The notes: generated from the sequence alone by a model not told the origin. A stretch of DNA of 61,225 nt from Bacillus sp. MYb209 (GCF_002975175.1 NZ_PCNZ01000025.1:1-61225), one strand, 5' to 3'. Numbered from the stretch's first letter, positions 35,274 to 43,217 are shown. Numbers and translations are program-made.

Positions 35274-35304
35274 AAAACTCTGTAATAATTTTACAGAGTT
35301 TTTT
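35274..35304 (+). terminator. Intrinsic terminator
   Basis: Stem AAAACTCTGTAA/TTACAGAGTTTT with loop TAATT, plus a T-tract. Confidence 0.85.
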
Positions 35305-35404
35305 GTTTGGAATTATATAAGTAATTATTTAAGTAATTTTTACGGTGATACATATTAGTAATATTGTTGGTTGGAAATAAATTTTCAAAACGATTAAACT
35401 TTAT

Positions 35405-35560
35405 TTCAAATCCACACCTCTTTCGTCTTTTGCCTCATTACTTGTAACAAAAGTATTACCCTATAAGAACATTGTAATTAAAAATAAGCACAAAAAAGAT
35501 CCCTTTATACAAAGGAATCTAGTGGTTCAGCTTTTTTTATAGAAACTTCGACTTTATTTC
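35405..35560 (-). pseudogene. Relic of an XRE/membrane-partner locus
   Basis: On the minus strand AGTAATGAGGCAAAAGACGA translates SNEAKDERG, matching SDEAKDERGRE in the gene at 40289-40591. Beyond it, GTAATTAAAAATAAGCAC and ATCCCTTTATACAAAGG match the sequence upstream of the XRE gene at 40857-40905. Most of both genes is deleted in between. Part of the degenerate 20-bp repeats (TCAGCTTTTTTTATAG) is also preserved. Confidence 0.6.
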
Positions 35561-35564
35561 AATT

Positions 35565-36494
35565 TTACTTCTGTCTTTCTACTTCTAATTTGTTACCTTT
35601 ACTATCTACCATTCTTAAAGAACCTGCTCTAAAAAACTCAACAGTATAATCTACTACCGCATTCATTTGTCTAGCATCTATCTTCTTACCGTCTTTAACA
35701 AATTCAGTAGGAATCATAGTTACTTGCTTCTTGTCTGCATTATATAACCACGTACCTGTCATATGGTTATCTTCATAAGAAGACTTACCAGTATCATCAT
35801 AAGCCGTGAATGAATTATCTTCTCTAAGGTCTAAACCTTTATGAAACTCAGAACCTCTGTAACTACCCCACGTGCCAAATAACTCTTTACCGTCTGCGGA
35901 TATTTGCACATTATCATCATCGGTCTTAGAAGTTGAAGGAGTATCAGTTTTTGTCCCTGTACCGAAACCAAGATCGTTTGCTTTTTTTACTGTAGCATCT
36001 TCAACTGGTTTGAAACCAGTTTTCCAATAACCATTACCTTCTCTAATTAAATCCATTGATTCTTTTGCTTTTGATTTATCTATGTCTTTAGCATCCGTTT
36101 TTGCCATTTTAGCCTGAATTGCATATGCCTTACTATAACAGTCTACCGCCTTTAATATTTCTTTATGTGAGTCTTGATACTCTTTAGGTGCTTCTATTTT
36201 ATTAAACTTAGTAATAGTCTTTTGTAACTCAGCTTCTTCTTTTACTAACCCTTTTACTAAATCCTTTTCGTCCTTCGTTTTATCTAATGCTATCTCAGTT
36301 ATGGAAGAAATTTTATTCATTAATTCAGAAGATAAACCCGTCATACGAACTGGATACTGCTCTTTTGATAACTTTTCCTTAGTTTCTGATTTAGACTCTA
36401 CTTTTTCTTTTGGCTTTGCGTCTGTTTTATCGGTACCACAACCTGCCAATAGCATAATCGGTATCGCTAAAGTTACTAGTTTTTTTGCTTTCAT
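35565..36494 (-). CDS. Lipoprotein, paralogue 2 of 3 (DUF3994-like)
   Basis: The ATG at 36494 follows AGGGGAGGATACATA; the frame extends ten codons further without a site. The lipobox LLAGC puts cysteine at 19 (MKAKKLVTLAIPIMLLAG). The helical middle (KIEAPKEYQDSHKEILKAVD) parallels EVDPPKEYADVHKDVES in the paralogue at 10633 and HIDAPAKYKEDHKEIVKAV at 59514. The C-terminal domain starts KELFGTWGSYRG and has YEDNHMTGTWLYNAD. All three are likely outside-facing membrane lipoproteins of unknown role. The gene lies between a relic and an AT-rich gap. Confidence 0.75.
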   Translation of the reverse strand: MKAKKLVTLAIPIMLLAGCGTDKTDAKPKEKVESKSETKEKLSKEQYPVRMTGLSSELMNKISSITEIALDKTKDEKDLVKGLVKEEAELQKTITKFNKIEAPKEYQDSHKEILKAVDCYSKAYAIQAKMAKTDAKDIDKSKAKESMDLIREGNGYWKTGFKPVEDATVKKANDLGFGTGTKTDTPSTSKTDDDNVQISADGKELFGTWGSYRGSEFHKGLDLREDNSFTAYDDTGKSSYEDNHMTGTWLYNADKKQVTMIPTEFVKDGKKIDARQMNAVVDYTVEFFRAGSLRMVDSKGNKLEVERQK

Positions 36495-36836
36495 TATGTA
36501 TCCTCCCCTTAGAAAACATTTCAATTATTTTACATAATGTACCATAACATAAATTATATAAATTAGATATGAAGTTTTCCCATATTTTAGAATAATTTTG
36601 AGAGTCTTTACAATTTGTATGCCTCTATAAAATTTAGTTATAACACTAACCTATACCATCTGTTCATTAAGAATTAATCCACTGTATTATGCGTTTAACA
36701 ATTCCATTGTAAATCAACAGAAAAAACAACTTCCTCATAAATACAATAATTAAACTGAAAATACTACACTAAAAAAGCACTCGAACATTAAAAAGCTGTT
36801 CGAGTGCCTTATTCCTACCCAACTCCACATGTGATT
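36495..36836. other. Intergenic region with terminator at 36771
   Basis: AT-rich without a gene. It holds the promoter region of the lipoprotein at 36494 and the terminator of the leftward gene at 36837. Confidence 0.4.
36771..36812 (-). terminator. Terminator of the YdjM-like gene
   Basis: Stem GCACTCGAAC/GTTCGAGTGC followed on the minus strand by TTTTTT. Confidence 0.85.
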
Positions 36837-37313
36837 TTAAAAAGAACCTCCAATTAAAGTAATGTCAATTATAATAAGTGAAAAGAATAATATATAATCA
36901 ATCATGCTTCCTGTTCTTGTATATAACGGAAATCTTATTTTCATTTTTAATGGATATAGCAGTTGAATCCCACTAGGAGTGAGTGCATCTAACACTAGAT
37001 GACTTAATACCCCAATAAACATTCCTATATATATTAAGGGGTACTGGGGAACTAGGTACCAAAGAAGTGCCGTAATACCAAATAGAAAAATTAGACTGTG
37101 TGTTATAGTACGGTGACCAAAAGTTTTATTGATTCCCCAAGATAATAAAGGTATTTTTCTTCCTAAAGTAGATCCTTGATGACAAATATCTGGTATTAAT
37201 GCCCCAATTATTGATGTGGCCGTTAATAAATATGAATCGTCCCCTATTCCCGCATAATTATGTGCAATTAAAGCAAATGCTGCTCCTGCCGCTACATGAG
37301 TCGGTCCTCTCAA
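36837..37313 (-). CDS. YdjM-like membrane-bound metal-dependent hydrolase
   Basis: The product is 158 residues with four membrane segments. It has MRGPTHVAAGAAFALIAHNY, SIIGALIPDICHQGSTLGRK, FGHRTITHSLIFL and VLSHLVLDALTPSGIQLLYP. The conserved His and Asp residues of these motifs define the DUF457/YdjM family, called LexA-regulated membrane-bound metal-dependent hydrolases. The role is unknown; it is sometimes linked to DNA damage or stress response. The ATG follows AAGGAGGATACAATTG. It is a single-gene unit with its own terminator. Confidence 0.85.
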   Translation of the reverse strand: MRGPTHVAAGAAFALIAHNYAGIGDDSYLLTATSIIGALIPDICHQGSTLGRKIPLLSWGINKTFGHRTITHSLIFLFGITALLWYLVPQYPLIYIGMFIGVLSHLVLDALTPSGIQLLYPLKMKIRFPLYTRTGSMIDYILFFSLIIIDITLIGGSF

Positions 37314-37346
37314 TTGTATCCTCCTTTCTATTATTCAAGTTTTATC

Positions 37347-37736
37347 TTAACAGTTGGCGAAAATATAATATCCTTTCACCCAACGCTCTTTTAACCATCT
37401 CAGTTTATATTCCATACTTGGTGTATAAGTTGCTGCAGAATCCATTAAGTTATATCTATCTAAAATTTCCAAACATCTTTTAGGGTTAGTTAAAGCATTT
37501 ATAAATTCCAAGTCCTCGCTTTCGAGAGAATTCCATACAATGCCTTTAAAATTAATCGGCAGCAGTTCTAATATCATATCTCTATCCAAACCTGATGTTT
37601 CTAAGAAATTTTGAAGATAAGAGAGAGATAAGTAACTCCAGTTTGTACTTTGGTATTCTTTCCCTAAAAATGTATATCGATCTAGGTCGTTACAATTTAA
37701 TTCATAACTTTTTATTGCTTCTATTCCCCATTTCAT
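37347..37736 (-). CDS. Protein of unknown function, 129 aa
   Basis: The ATG at 37736 follows GTGGGGGAAAAAG (five codons further upstream there is no site). The product is soluble and mostly helical (MKWGIEAIKSYELNCNDLDR, LSLSYLQNFLETSGLDRDM, RCLEILDRYNLMDSAATY, LRWLKERWVKGYYIFANC). I recognise no family. It may be cotranscribed with the small membrane genes at 37807-38136, upstream on the same strand. Confidence 0.55.
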   Translation of the reverse strand: MKWGIEAIKSYELNCNDLDRYTFLGKEYQSTNWSYLSLSYLQNFLETSGLDRDMILELLPINFKGIVWNSLESEDLEFINALTNPKRCLEILDRYNLMDSAATYTPSMEYKLRWLKERWVKGYYIFANC

Positions 37737-37806
37737 CTTTTTCCCCCACAATCATTATTCCCAGAATCGACTAATAAGTATGTTCACAAATTTCTACCAG
37801 TTACCT

Positions 37807-37992
37807 TTAAACATCATAATGGACTTCTATATTCCTTCTTTTCACATAATGAATATATAGGTAGCACGAACAAATCATATTTATTATCATCGTAGAAAAA
37901 CTATAAAACACATTGACTCCTAAAACATCACAGAATAATAAAGCAACCATGCTTAAAACATAAAGAAATAATAATCTATCAAAAATAGACAA
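37807..37992 (-). CDS. Small two-helix membrane protein, 61 aa
   Basis: The likely start is TTG 37992 with GGGAG nine bases before it. The product reads MSIFDRLLFLYVLSMVALLF with a second hydrophobic stretch (FSTMIINMICSCYLYIHYV), giving a helical hairpin. The family is unknown. The stop of the tiny gene at 37996-38136 lies three bases before its start, so the two may be translationally coupled. Confidence 0.5.
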   Translation of the reverse strand: MSIFDRLLFLYVLSMVALLFCDVLGVNVFYSFSTMIINMICSCYLYIHYVKRRNIEVHYDV

Positions 37993-37995
37993 ATG

Positions 37996-38136
37996 TCATT
38001 TCTCCCTTTTCTTAAGATTAATATTATGTAATCGTTGCTTTTTGTAATCTCCTCTGGATCTTCCCCAAAAAAGGATTCCTAGATTAAAAATTATTGCTAT
38101 AACTATCATAAGAATCGCAAACTAAACTGGATTCAC
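37996..38136 (-). pseudogene. Tiny membrane gene with a TAG at codon 5
   Basis: From GTG 38136 the frame reads VNPV, TAG, then FAILMIVIAIIFNLGILFW and GRSRGDYKKQRLHN, ending TGA at 37996. Internal ATG 38106 would give a 37-residue one-helix protein. GGGGGATC lies 12 bases before the GTG. The stop abuts the ribosome-binding site of the gene at 37807. Evidence that it is real is its position and membrane-helix composition. Confidence 0.4.
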
Positions 38137-38749
38137 TTTTCTACAGATCCCCCTTTAATTATAAAGATAAAAAAACTTTTTACTTAACAGATGAATAAAG
38201 GTACCTTCCTTGTCCTTCACTTTAAATATATACAAATAAATCTACGAAACTAAGAACCGATAAAACAATATCAGCATATTCTCAATTCAAAATAGAAACA
38301 AGCGTAAGCAATAGGTTCAAATCATTATTAATTAATTACATTCAATAAAATGAAACTTTAATCATTGGGGGTTTTGTTCATCCCCACTGATTATTAGTTG
38401 AACCATTCGGGCTTTTGCGGGTGTAAGACTCCTACCTAACTTCCTCACATACGCCGAATTTTGCGGTGGAATCCTTACAGCCCGTTAATGTCGGTTAAAA
38501 CTCTTAAGCCTAGTAAAATAATATCTAAATTAGGTCAGACTTAATAATTCTGCTTGGAGTTCAATTGTCCTTATAAAAACATATTTTCTAGTTTATTTTT
38601 GGGTGTTACAGTCTCAAAACCTCGAAAACAACGATTTTTTTGAAGAAGTAAATAGAATCTTGTTGAGAAATATTTTTCTAGATACCTGAATATTAACAAT
38701 TTTGATACAATAATGAGAAATCGCACAATATATAATAGGAGGGTTTTAT
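38137..38749. other. Intergenic region containing repeat copy A
   Basis: Contains the repeat at 38361-38575 and the promoter region of rap2. AGGAGGGTTTTAT before 38750 is its ribosome-binding site. No gene. Confidence 0.45.
38361..38575. repeat. Repeat A flanking the rap2-phr2 pair (IS200/IS605-end-like)
   Basis: Key segments GGGCTTTTGCGGGTGTAAGA, CTCCTACCTAACTTC and GGAGTTCAATTGTCC match GGCTTTTACGAGCGG, CTCCCACCTAACTTC and GGAGTTTCACTGTCC in copy B at 40091-40200, same orientation. The outer edge has an imperfect hairpin GGGGG/CCCC as seen at IS200/IS605 right ends. No transposase or tnpB is present. Confidence 0.45.
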
Positions 38750-39844
38750 ATGGGAGCTGCAACAGTAGCATTAAGTGAAATTACAGAGCTTTTAAGTAAC
38801 TGGCATGATTCTATTCGTGTACTTGATCATGAAAAATCAATTAATTTATTTGGAGAAATACAAAATAAGATTGATAAAATTGACGAAAACCAAAACGTAC
38901 TTTTATATTACTCTTTATTAGAGTTTAGACATAACATGTTAAACAAAGATTATGAGGGTTCAAAAAAATCACTTGAAAAAATTGAAGATTTTAATAAACC
39001 AAGTGAAGAACTTTTGAATTACTATTACAATTTCTTTAAGGCAATTCATAACACAGAAATTGGAGAATATAAAAAAGCTGGTGAGTATTTTGATAAGGCA
39101 AAACAATTAATCGCAAATATCCCTGATGAGATTGAGAAAGCAGAATTCTATTATAAAGCAGCTGCTTTTTACTATCAGGTAAGACAACCTTTAGAAGCAG
39201 TGAAGTATGCAAACCGCGCTTTAAAATTCTTCGAACCTGAAACAGGATATGAACTTAATATAGCAGCTTGTAATAACATCCTTGGATTAACATGTACTTC
39301 ACTTAAGCAATATGAATACGCGGAAGAATACTTTATAAAGGCTTTAGATATCGTTACTAAAAAACAGAATACCTTGTTAGGGCTTAAAATTAGACATAAT
39401 CTAGGTTTTCTATATGCTGAGCAGGATCTTTCAGAAGCAGCTATACGAAACCTAACAACAGCTATGGTTACTCCGGAAAAAAGTTATAAAGCTATTTTCC
39501 TTATTGCAAGAGAAAATTACAAACTGGGAAATACAGAAGAGTCATTAAAATTTATTAAAACTGGGTTAGATGCATGCGATCATATCAATAACACGGAATA
39601 TAAACATCACTTCTTAATATTAAGTGCCCTTAACTCAAAAGAATCTACAGAAAAGTACGGAAATTTAATCGCAGAAGGAATTGAGTACTTTGAGCAAGAA
39701 GGTTTATTAGGGTTCGTTCATGACTATTCTAAACAATTGGCTTTAAAATACTACTCATCTAACCAGCAAGATAAAGCAAACCAATATTTCTTTAAGTCAC
39801 ACGAAGCCGAAGAAAAACTACGTAAAAAGGAGGCACTAAAATAA
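38750..39844 (+). CDS. Rap-family tetratricopeptide protein (Rap2)
   Basis: This 364-residue paralogue of the gene at 17918 has the same helical N-terminus (LSEITELLSNWHDSIRVLD) and TPR units such as EYKKAGEYFDKAKQLI, QYEYAEEYFIKALDIV and EESLKFIKTGLDAC. Like other Rap proteins it should act in the cytoplasm on Spo0F or a response regulator until an imported Phr peptide binds its TPR groove. The ATG follows AGGAGGGTTTTAT. Its stop overlaps the start of the exported peptide gene at 39844 (TAATG). The pair is bracketed by two related repeats (38361-38575 and 40091-40200), hinting that it travelled as a cassette. Confidence 0.9.
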   Translation: MGAATVALSEITELLSNWHDSIRVLDHEKSINLFGEIQNKIDKIDENQNVLLYYSLLEFRHNMLNKDYEGSKKSLEKIEDFNKPSEELLNYYYNFFKAIHNTEIGEYKKAGEYFDKAKQLIANIPDEIEKAEFYYKAAAFYYQVRQPLEAVKYANRALKFFEPETGYELNIAACNNILGLTCTSLKQYEYAEEYFIKALDIVTKKQNTLLGLKIRHNLGFLYAEQDLSEAAIRNLTTAMVTPEKSYKAIFLIARENYKLGNTEESLKFIKTGLDACDHINNTEYKHHFLILSALNSKESTEKYGNLIAEGIEYFEQEGLLGFVHDYSKQLALKYYSSNQQDKANQYFFKSHEAEEKLRKKEALK

Positions 39845-40017
39845 TGAAGAAAGTAATTCAAGTTTTAGGTATCACTCTAGGATTAGTAGCCGTTTTTGGT
39901 TTTAGTTTTACTTCAAACAACACAACACAAAATGCTGAACATGGAGAAACATTTGCACCAAAAGTACAGGATAGCTCTATCCATTACGTAATGAGAGAAC
40001 ATGGAGAAACATTTTAA
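39844..40017 (+). CDS. Phr2 signal precursor with duplicated HGETF
   Basis: This is a 57-residue exported protein too short for the usual gene-calling cut-off. It has a signal peptide (MKKVIQVLGITLGLVAVFGF), then AEHGETFAPK (31-40), a spacer VQDSSIHYVM, and the C-terminus REHGETF. The C-terminal EHGETF, freed by one cleavage as in classical Phr proteins, is the likely signal; the internal copy repeats it exactly and is followed by AP as in the 261-residue repeat protein at 16830. The start overlaps the rap2 stop by one base. A terminator follows at once. Confidence 0.85.
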   Translation: MKKVIQVLGITLGLVAVFGFSFTSNNTTQNAEHGETFAPKVQDSSIHYVMREHGETF

Positions 40018-40022
40018 TACTT

Positions 40023-40059
40023 AAAAAGAGCCATACCATCATATATGGCTCTTTTTTTA
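40023..40059 (+). terminator. Terminator of rap2-phr2
   Basis: Stem AAAAAGAGCCATA/TATGGCTCTTTTT with loop CCATCATA, six bases after the phr2 stop. Confidence 0.9.
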
Positions 40060-40090
40060 TTACATTAAGTTGTACTCTTGTGTCTTTAAG

Positions 40091-40200
40091 TTCATATATT
40101 CAGCTGAATCCATCAGGCTTTTACGAGCGGTTGATCTCCCACCTAACTTCTTTGCTTCGGCCCAATTTTATGCTGGGAGTTTCACTGTCCACAAATCGCG
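40091..40200. repeat. Repeat B flanking the rap2-phr2 pair
   Basis: A shorter, diverged copy of the repeat at 38361-38575 in the same orientation, lacking the outer hairpin and an inner segment. Confidence 0.45.
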
Positions 40201-40288
40201 GAATAAACTATTATGTAGAAAGGGTGTAATTTAAAAGAAACATTTTGTTCAATCGTCTAAAAGAACAAGATAAAAAGCCTAACTCATA

Positions 40289-40591
40289 TTAGTAATTTTT
40301 CCTGTTTCTGTTGATAAATATAAAAATACTGCCTAGCACACTTAATGAAAGCACAAAATATAACAATAAATCAGGTAGAAATTCTGAAGGAACAATATCT
40401 ATCGATTGAAAAATAATAATAGCAATGATACCTAAATATAGGATGTTGTACAACAAATTATTTGTTTTATATTGAATTTCTCTCCCTCTTTCGTCTTTTG
40501 CTTCATCACTTGATTGAAATTTTATTACATACATCTGACTGATGAATATTAAAACTAAAAATAAAGATTTTAACCACAACATATGTCTCAC
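40289..40591 (-). CDS. Membrane partner of an XRE regulator (DUF2178-like), 100 aa
   Basis: There are three membrane segments: about residues 5-22, 47-64 and 72-92. Between the first two lies the motif SSDEAKDERGREIQYKTN. KDERGxxI is the hallmark of small membrane proteins that pair with 66-residue XRE regulators in Firmicutes, probably as sensors or sequestering anti-regulators. Start ATG 40591 overlaps the stop of the XRE gene (40588), so translation is coupled. Confidence 0.75.
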   Translation of the reverse strand: MRHMLWLKSLFLVLIFISQMYVIKFQSSDEAKDERGREIQYKTNNLLYNILYLGIIAIIIFQSIDIVPSEFLPDLLLYFVLSLSVLGSIFIFINRNRKNY

Positions 40592-40788
40592 TCCTCCTGA
40601 TAATCGAACACGTCAGTTATTGACTTTTCAAATATATTTGCAATTTTAAAAGCAAGAATTAGAGAAGGATTATATTTATTTTTTTCAAGAGTAGCGATAG
40701 TTTGACGACTAACACCTACTCTTTTTGCCAGTTCTTCTTGAGTCCAACCTTTTTCTGCTCGACAAACGACAATTTTATTATGTAACAA
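40588..40788 (-). CDS. XRE-family HTH regulator, 66 aa
   Basis: I take TTG 40788 as the start because AAGAGGTG lies six to eight bases before it and the product then begins (M)LHNKIVVCRAEKGWTQEEL, the normal beginning for this family; the frame itself opens 43 codons earlier without a site. The HTH core is WTQEELAKRVGVSRQTIATL and the tail KSITDVFDYQEE. It should bind DNA as a small dimer and be controlled by its membrane partner (40289-40591), with which it overlaps. A degraded copy of this locus is at 35405-35560. The AT-rich repeats at 40905 lie about 115 bases upstream. Confidence 0.85.
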   Translation of the reverse strand: MLHNKIVVCRAEKGWTQEELAKRVGVSRQTIATLEKNKYNPSLILAFKIANIFEKSITDVFDYQEE

Positions 40789-40904
40789 TAGCAACACCTC
40801 TTGAAAGTATTGTAATTTATTTCTTACAATTCGTAAAGTATTTTTGACAAAATGTTTTTTGTAATTAAAAATACGCACAAAAAATATCCCTTTATACAAA
40901 GGGA

Positions 40905-41010
40905 TAAAGCGGTGCAACTTTTTTATAAACGGTATAACTTTCTTTAAAACGGTACATCTTTTTTATAAACAGTACGACTTTATTTCAAAGGTACATTTGT
41001 TATTAAGTTT
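40905..41010. repeat. Degenerate 20-bp tandem repeats, array 1
   Basis: Four to five units of the form GGTGCAACTTTTTTATAAA, ACGGTATAACTTTCTTTAAA and ACGGTACATCTTTTTTATAA. The same unit appears in arrays at 41370-41445 and 46552-46640 and as two copies at 35515-35555. Confidence 0.65.
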
Positions 41011-41056
41011 GATAATTTTGGCAAGCAAATAGTGAAGATTAGCTCCCTGTTCAGTA

Positions 41057-41248
41057 TTATCTACATTTACTACATAAAATTTCGTTTGCTATCTTAGCTA
41101 ATACTTTATCTAATTGTCCAACAGGCATAATTTTGTCTTCGGATAATACTAAAGAAACTGCAAATCGTTCACCACGTTCAATTGTTTTACCACATTGTGA
41201 ACATACTAAATTTACATCTTTAAAATGATTTATTAATGTATCTAACAT
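41057..41248 (-). CDS. Small zinc-ribbon protein, 63 aa
   Basis: The product has two CxxC pairs: CSQCGKTIERGERF near residue 16 and CSKCR at the C-terminus, fitting a single zinc site. It has no membrane segment. The ATG follows ACAGGAGGAATAAATAAT. The function is unknown; similar tiny proteins in Bacillus are thought to bind nucleic acid or partner proteins. It lies between two arrays of the degenerate 20-bp repeats. Confidence 0.65.
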   Translation of the reverse strand: MLDTLINHFKDVNLVCSQCGKTIERGERFAVSLVLSEDKIMPVGQLDKVLAKIANEILCSKCR

Positions 41249-41548
41249 ATTATTTATTCCTCCTGTTTAATTATTTAATATAAATATATATAAATATCAT
41301 TATTTTCATTATACAAAATTAAAAAGAAAAGATGGAGTGAAATTCCAATTCACACCATCTTTAACAACAACTTTTTTATAAATCCGCAATAAAACTTTTT
41401 TCAAAACGTCGCGACTTTATTATAAACATCGCATCTTTTTTATGTTCATTAGCCATTTAGTATATCGAAAAATGCTGTAGAATTTACCTATTCTATTATA
41501 ACCGTATAAAACATGATTTTAAGATGAAATATTGCATATTAAAATGTA
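41249..41548. other. Intergenic region with hairpin and repeat array
   Basis: A hairpin AAAGATGG-GTGAA/TTCAC-CCATCTTT at 41331-41365 closely resembles the one at 54960-54998. The 20-bp repeat array 2 follows at 41370-41445. No gene. Confidence 0.5.
41370..41445. repeat. Degenerate 20-bp tandem repeats, array 2
   Basis: Units CAACTTTTTTATAAAT, CCGCAATAAAACTTTTTTCA, ACGTCGCGACTTTATTATAA and CATCGCATCTTTTTTATG. Confidence 0.6.
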
Positions 41549-41577
41549 TTGATGTAAGTTAATACACTTAATATAAT
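41534..41577 (+). promoter_or_regulatory. Promoter of the lone 26-aa peptide gene
   Basis: -35 TTGATG (41549-41554), 17-base spacer and -10 TATAAT (41572-41577). ATATTGCATAT ends nine bases before the -35, exactly as in the array promoter at 58989-59044. Confidence 0.7.
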
Positions 41578-41622
41578 GAGAGTATAAGATTTACTACATC
41601 ATATAAAAAGGAGGAAATGATT

Positions 41623-41703
41623 ATGGAAATCGCAATGGCAGTTTTAAAATTCGTAGGTGGAGCAATTCCATTAGTTCAAGAACTTTTAAAAGCATTTATG
41701 TAA
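41623..41703 (+). CDS. 26-aa leaderless amphipathic peptide, lone copy
   Basis: The ATG follows AAAAGGAGGAAATGATT. The product begins MEIAMAVLKFVGGAIPL and ends VQELLKAFM. It has no signal peptide, and hydrophobic residues fall on one face of a helix with Lys, Gln and Glu on the other; a GG-x-x-P hinge sits in the middle. Net charge is about zero. Paralogous genes are tandemly repeated at 58411-58935. Such peptides resemble phenol-soluble modulins, leaderless bacteriocins or membrane-acting type I toxins (TisB-like). Which one applies is open. A hairpin and a terminator (41742-41844) follow. Confidence 0.8.
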   Translation: MEIAMAVLKFVGGAIPLVQELLKAFM

Positions 41704-41741
41704 GCTTATTACTCCGCAATTATTTATAAAAATTATCAGAA

Positions 41742-41784
41742 AAATGATCTGTATATCAAAAATAAATTTATGTGCAGATCATTT
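41742..41784 (+). repeat. Hairpin downstream of the lone peptide gene
   Basis: AAATGATCTG (41742-41751) pairs with CAGATCATTT (41775-41784). The same hairpin follows the peptide array at 58331-58373 in mirror position. Confidence 0.7.
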
Positions 41785-41804
41785 GTCTGATAAAACTTTA
41801 AACA

Positions 41805-41844
41805 AGAAAAAGAATCCCAGAAATCATAAGGGATTCTTTTTCTT
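41805..41844 (+). terminator. Terminator of the lone peptide gene
   Basis: Stem GAAAAAGAATCCC/GGGATTCTTTTTC, loop AGAAATCATAA. Confidence 0.85.
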
Positions 41845-41998
41845 TATGTGTAATTATGCCTGTAACGTTCTCCTACCCATAAGTGGGGTTATGTAAACTT
41901 ATATAAACAGCTTATTTATAACGTAAAAAAACTGAAAATTCATGATATAATAGCCCTTATAATATCCATAATTCGGAAAAAATGTTAGGAGGGAATTT

Positions 41999-42259
41999 AT
42001 GCAACCATTTGTTGGACAAAAAATAATTAATTATAAAACAATAGACAAACTGTTTATAATTTTAATTTTACTATCGAGTGCTTTAACTTTTAGTATCGGT
42101 CAATATTTATATGTTACATTCTTCTTATTAGGGATTATGTTTATATATAGAAGCATAAGAGATTTTAATTTAAATGTTTCATATATAATTATTGGTCTTG
42201 AATTAGTATTAGGTGTATTTTTAACTATATATATGGCATTTAATTATTTAGTTGCTTAG
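41999..42259 (+). CDS. Small three-helix membrane protein, 86 aa
   Basis: The ATG follows TTAGGAGGGAATTT. Membrane segments lie near residues 16-32, 35-50 and 59-80, with a short basic loop RSIRDFNLN between the second and third. Family not recognised. The neighbouring peptide gene at 41623 makes an immunity function conceivable, but nothing proves it. GTTATGTAAACT occurs about 110 bases upstream. A strong terminator follows. Confidence 0.6.
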   Translation: MQPFVGQKIINYKTIDKLFIILILLSSALTFSIGQYLYVTFFLLGIMFIYRSIRDFNLNVSYIIIGLELVLGVFLTIYMAFNYLVA

Positions 42260-42269
42260 ATGAAAATAT

Positions 42270-42307
42270 AAAAAAGAATACCGCCTTTAAAGGTGGTATT
42301 CTTTTTT
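42270..42307 (+). terminator. Intrinsic terminator
   Basis: Stem AAAAGAATACCGCC/GGTGGTATTCTTTT (G-T pairs allowed) with loop TTTAAA and T-tract. Confidence 0.9.
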
Positions 42308-42351
42308 GAACAGCTCCCTGTCAAGTAGACAGTGGAAATAATAAAAATACT

Positions 42352-43152
42352 TTAAGCGGCTTGAACTCTGTATTCCAATGGGCTTAAGCCGTTTAATCTT
42401 TCTTGGTAACGTTCGTTATTGTAAAACTGGATATAATCATCTATTGCTTGTTGTAACGCTTCAAATGTTTCATATTTATGTAGGTAATATTTTTCACATT
42501 TCAATGTTCCCCAAAACGATTCCATTGGTCCATTATCTATACATTTTCCTACACGGGACATGCTATGAATCATGTTTGCTTTTTCTATTTTTCTCTTAAA
42601 CCCATGTGACGTATATTGATACCCTCGATCACTATGAATCAATGGTTTTTCATTCTCTTTTAATATAGTGATGGCTTGGGCCAATGTTTGAAATACCAAT
42701 TTATTATTGTTTGAATGACCCAATACATAGCTAATAATAGAGCCATCATAAAGATCTAAAATGGCGCTTAAATATGTTTTTCTTCCGTTTCTTAATTTGA
42801 ACTCTGTGACATCTGTTACCCATTTTTCATTAGGCTTGCTTGCAGTAAATTCACGATTGAGGCGATTTTCAGCGACATATTGCGCTGACGAGGGAACATA
42901 GCGTTTTCTTTTTCGACGAATCACGGACTGTAATCCAGCGATGTGCATTAAGCGATAAATGCGTTTATGGTATCTTCTATTAATATTTAATTTCATTCTT
43001 CGATACCCATAAATGCCTCCTACTTGTTCATAAATAGCTTGAATATCTTGAAGAATTGATTCATTTTCTAACTCTCTAGCTGTTGGCGTACGTTGTAGCC
43101 ATTTGTAATAAGCGGCACGAGATACACCGGCAATTTCACATAAAAGGATCAC
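42352..43152 (-). CDS. IS3 transposase, OrfB part (DDE integrase domain)
   Basis: The product has the HTH_21 region (YGYRRMKLNINRRYHKR), then the rve integrase core with NEKWVTDVTEF (first D), DLYDGSIISYVLGHS (second D) and MESFWGTLKCEKYYL (final E). It ends SPLEYRVQAA. The frame continues upstream past 43152 into the OrfA region, so the real product is an OrfAB fusion made by -1 frameshifting at the A6G motif (43248-43254). The listed start ATG 43152 has no good site, so OrfB is probably not made alone. Confidence 0.88.
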   Translation of the reverse strand: MILLCEIAGVSRAAYYKWLQRTPTARELENESILQDIQAIYEQVGGIYGYRRMKLNINRRYHKRIYRLMHIAGLQSVIRRKRKRYVPSSAQYVAENRLNREFTASKPNEKWVTDVTEFKLRNGRKTYLSAILDLYDGSIISYVLGHSNNNKLVFQTLAQAITILKENEKPLIHSDRGYQYTSHGFKRKIEKANMIHSMSRVGKCIDNGPMESFWGTLKCEKYYLHKYETFEALQQAIDDYIQFYNNERYQERLNGLSPLEYRVQAA

Positions 43153-43217
43153 TGGCAGATTTTCGTTCGCATGTAAATCTTGAATTGCTTTATATTTATT
43201 TTGTAGACGAATGCTTG

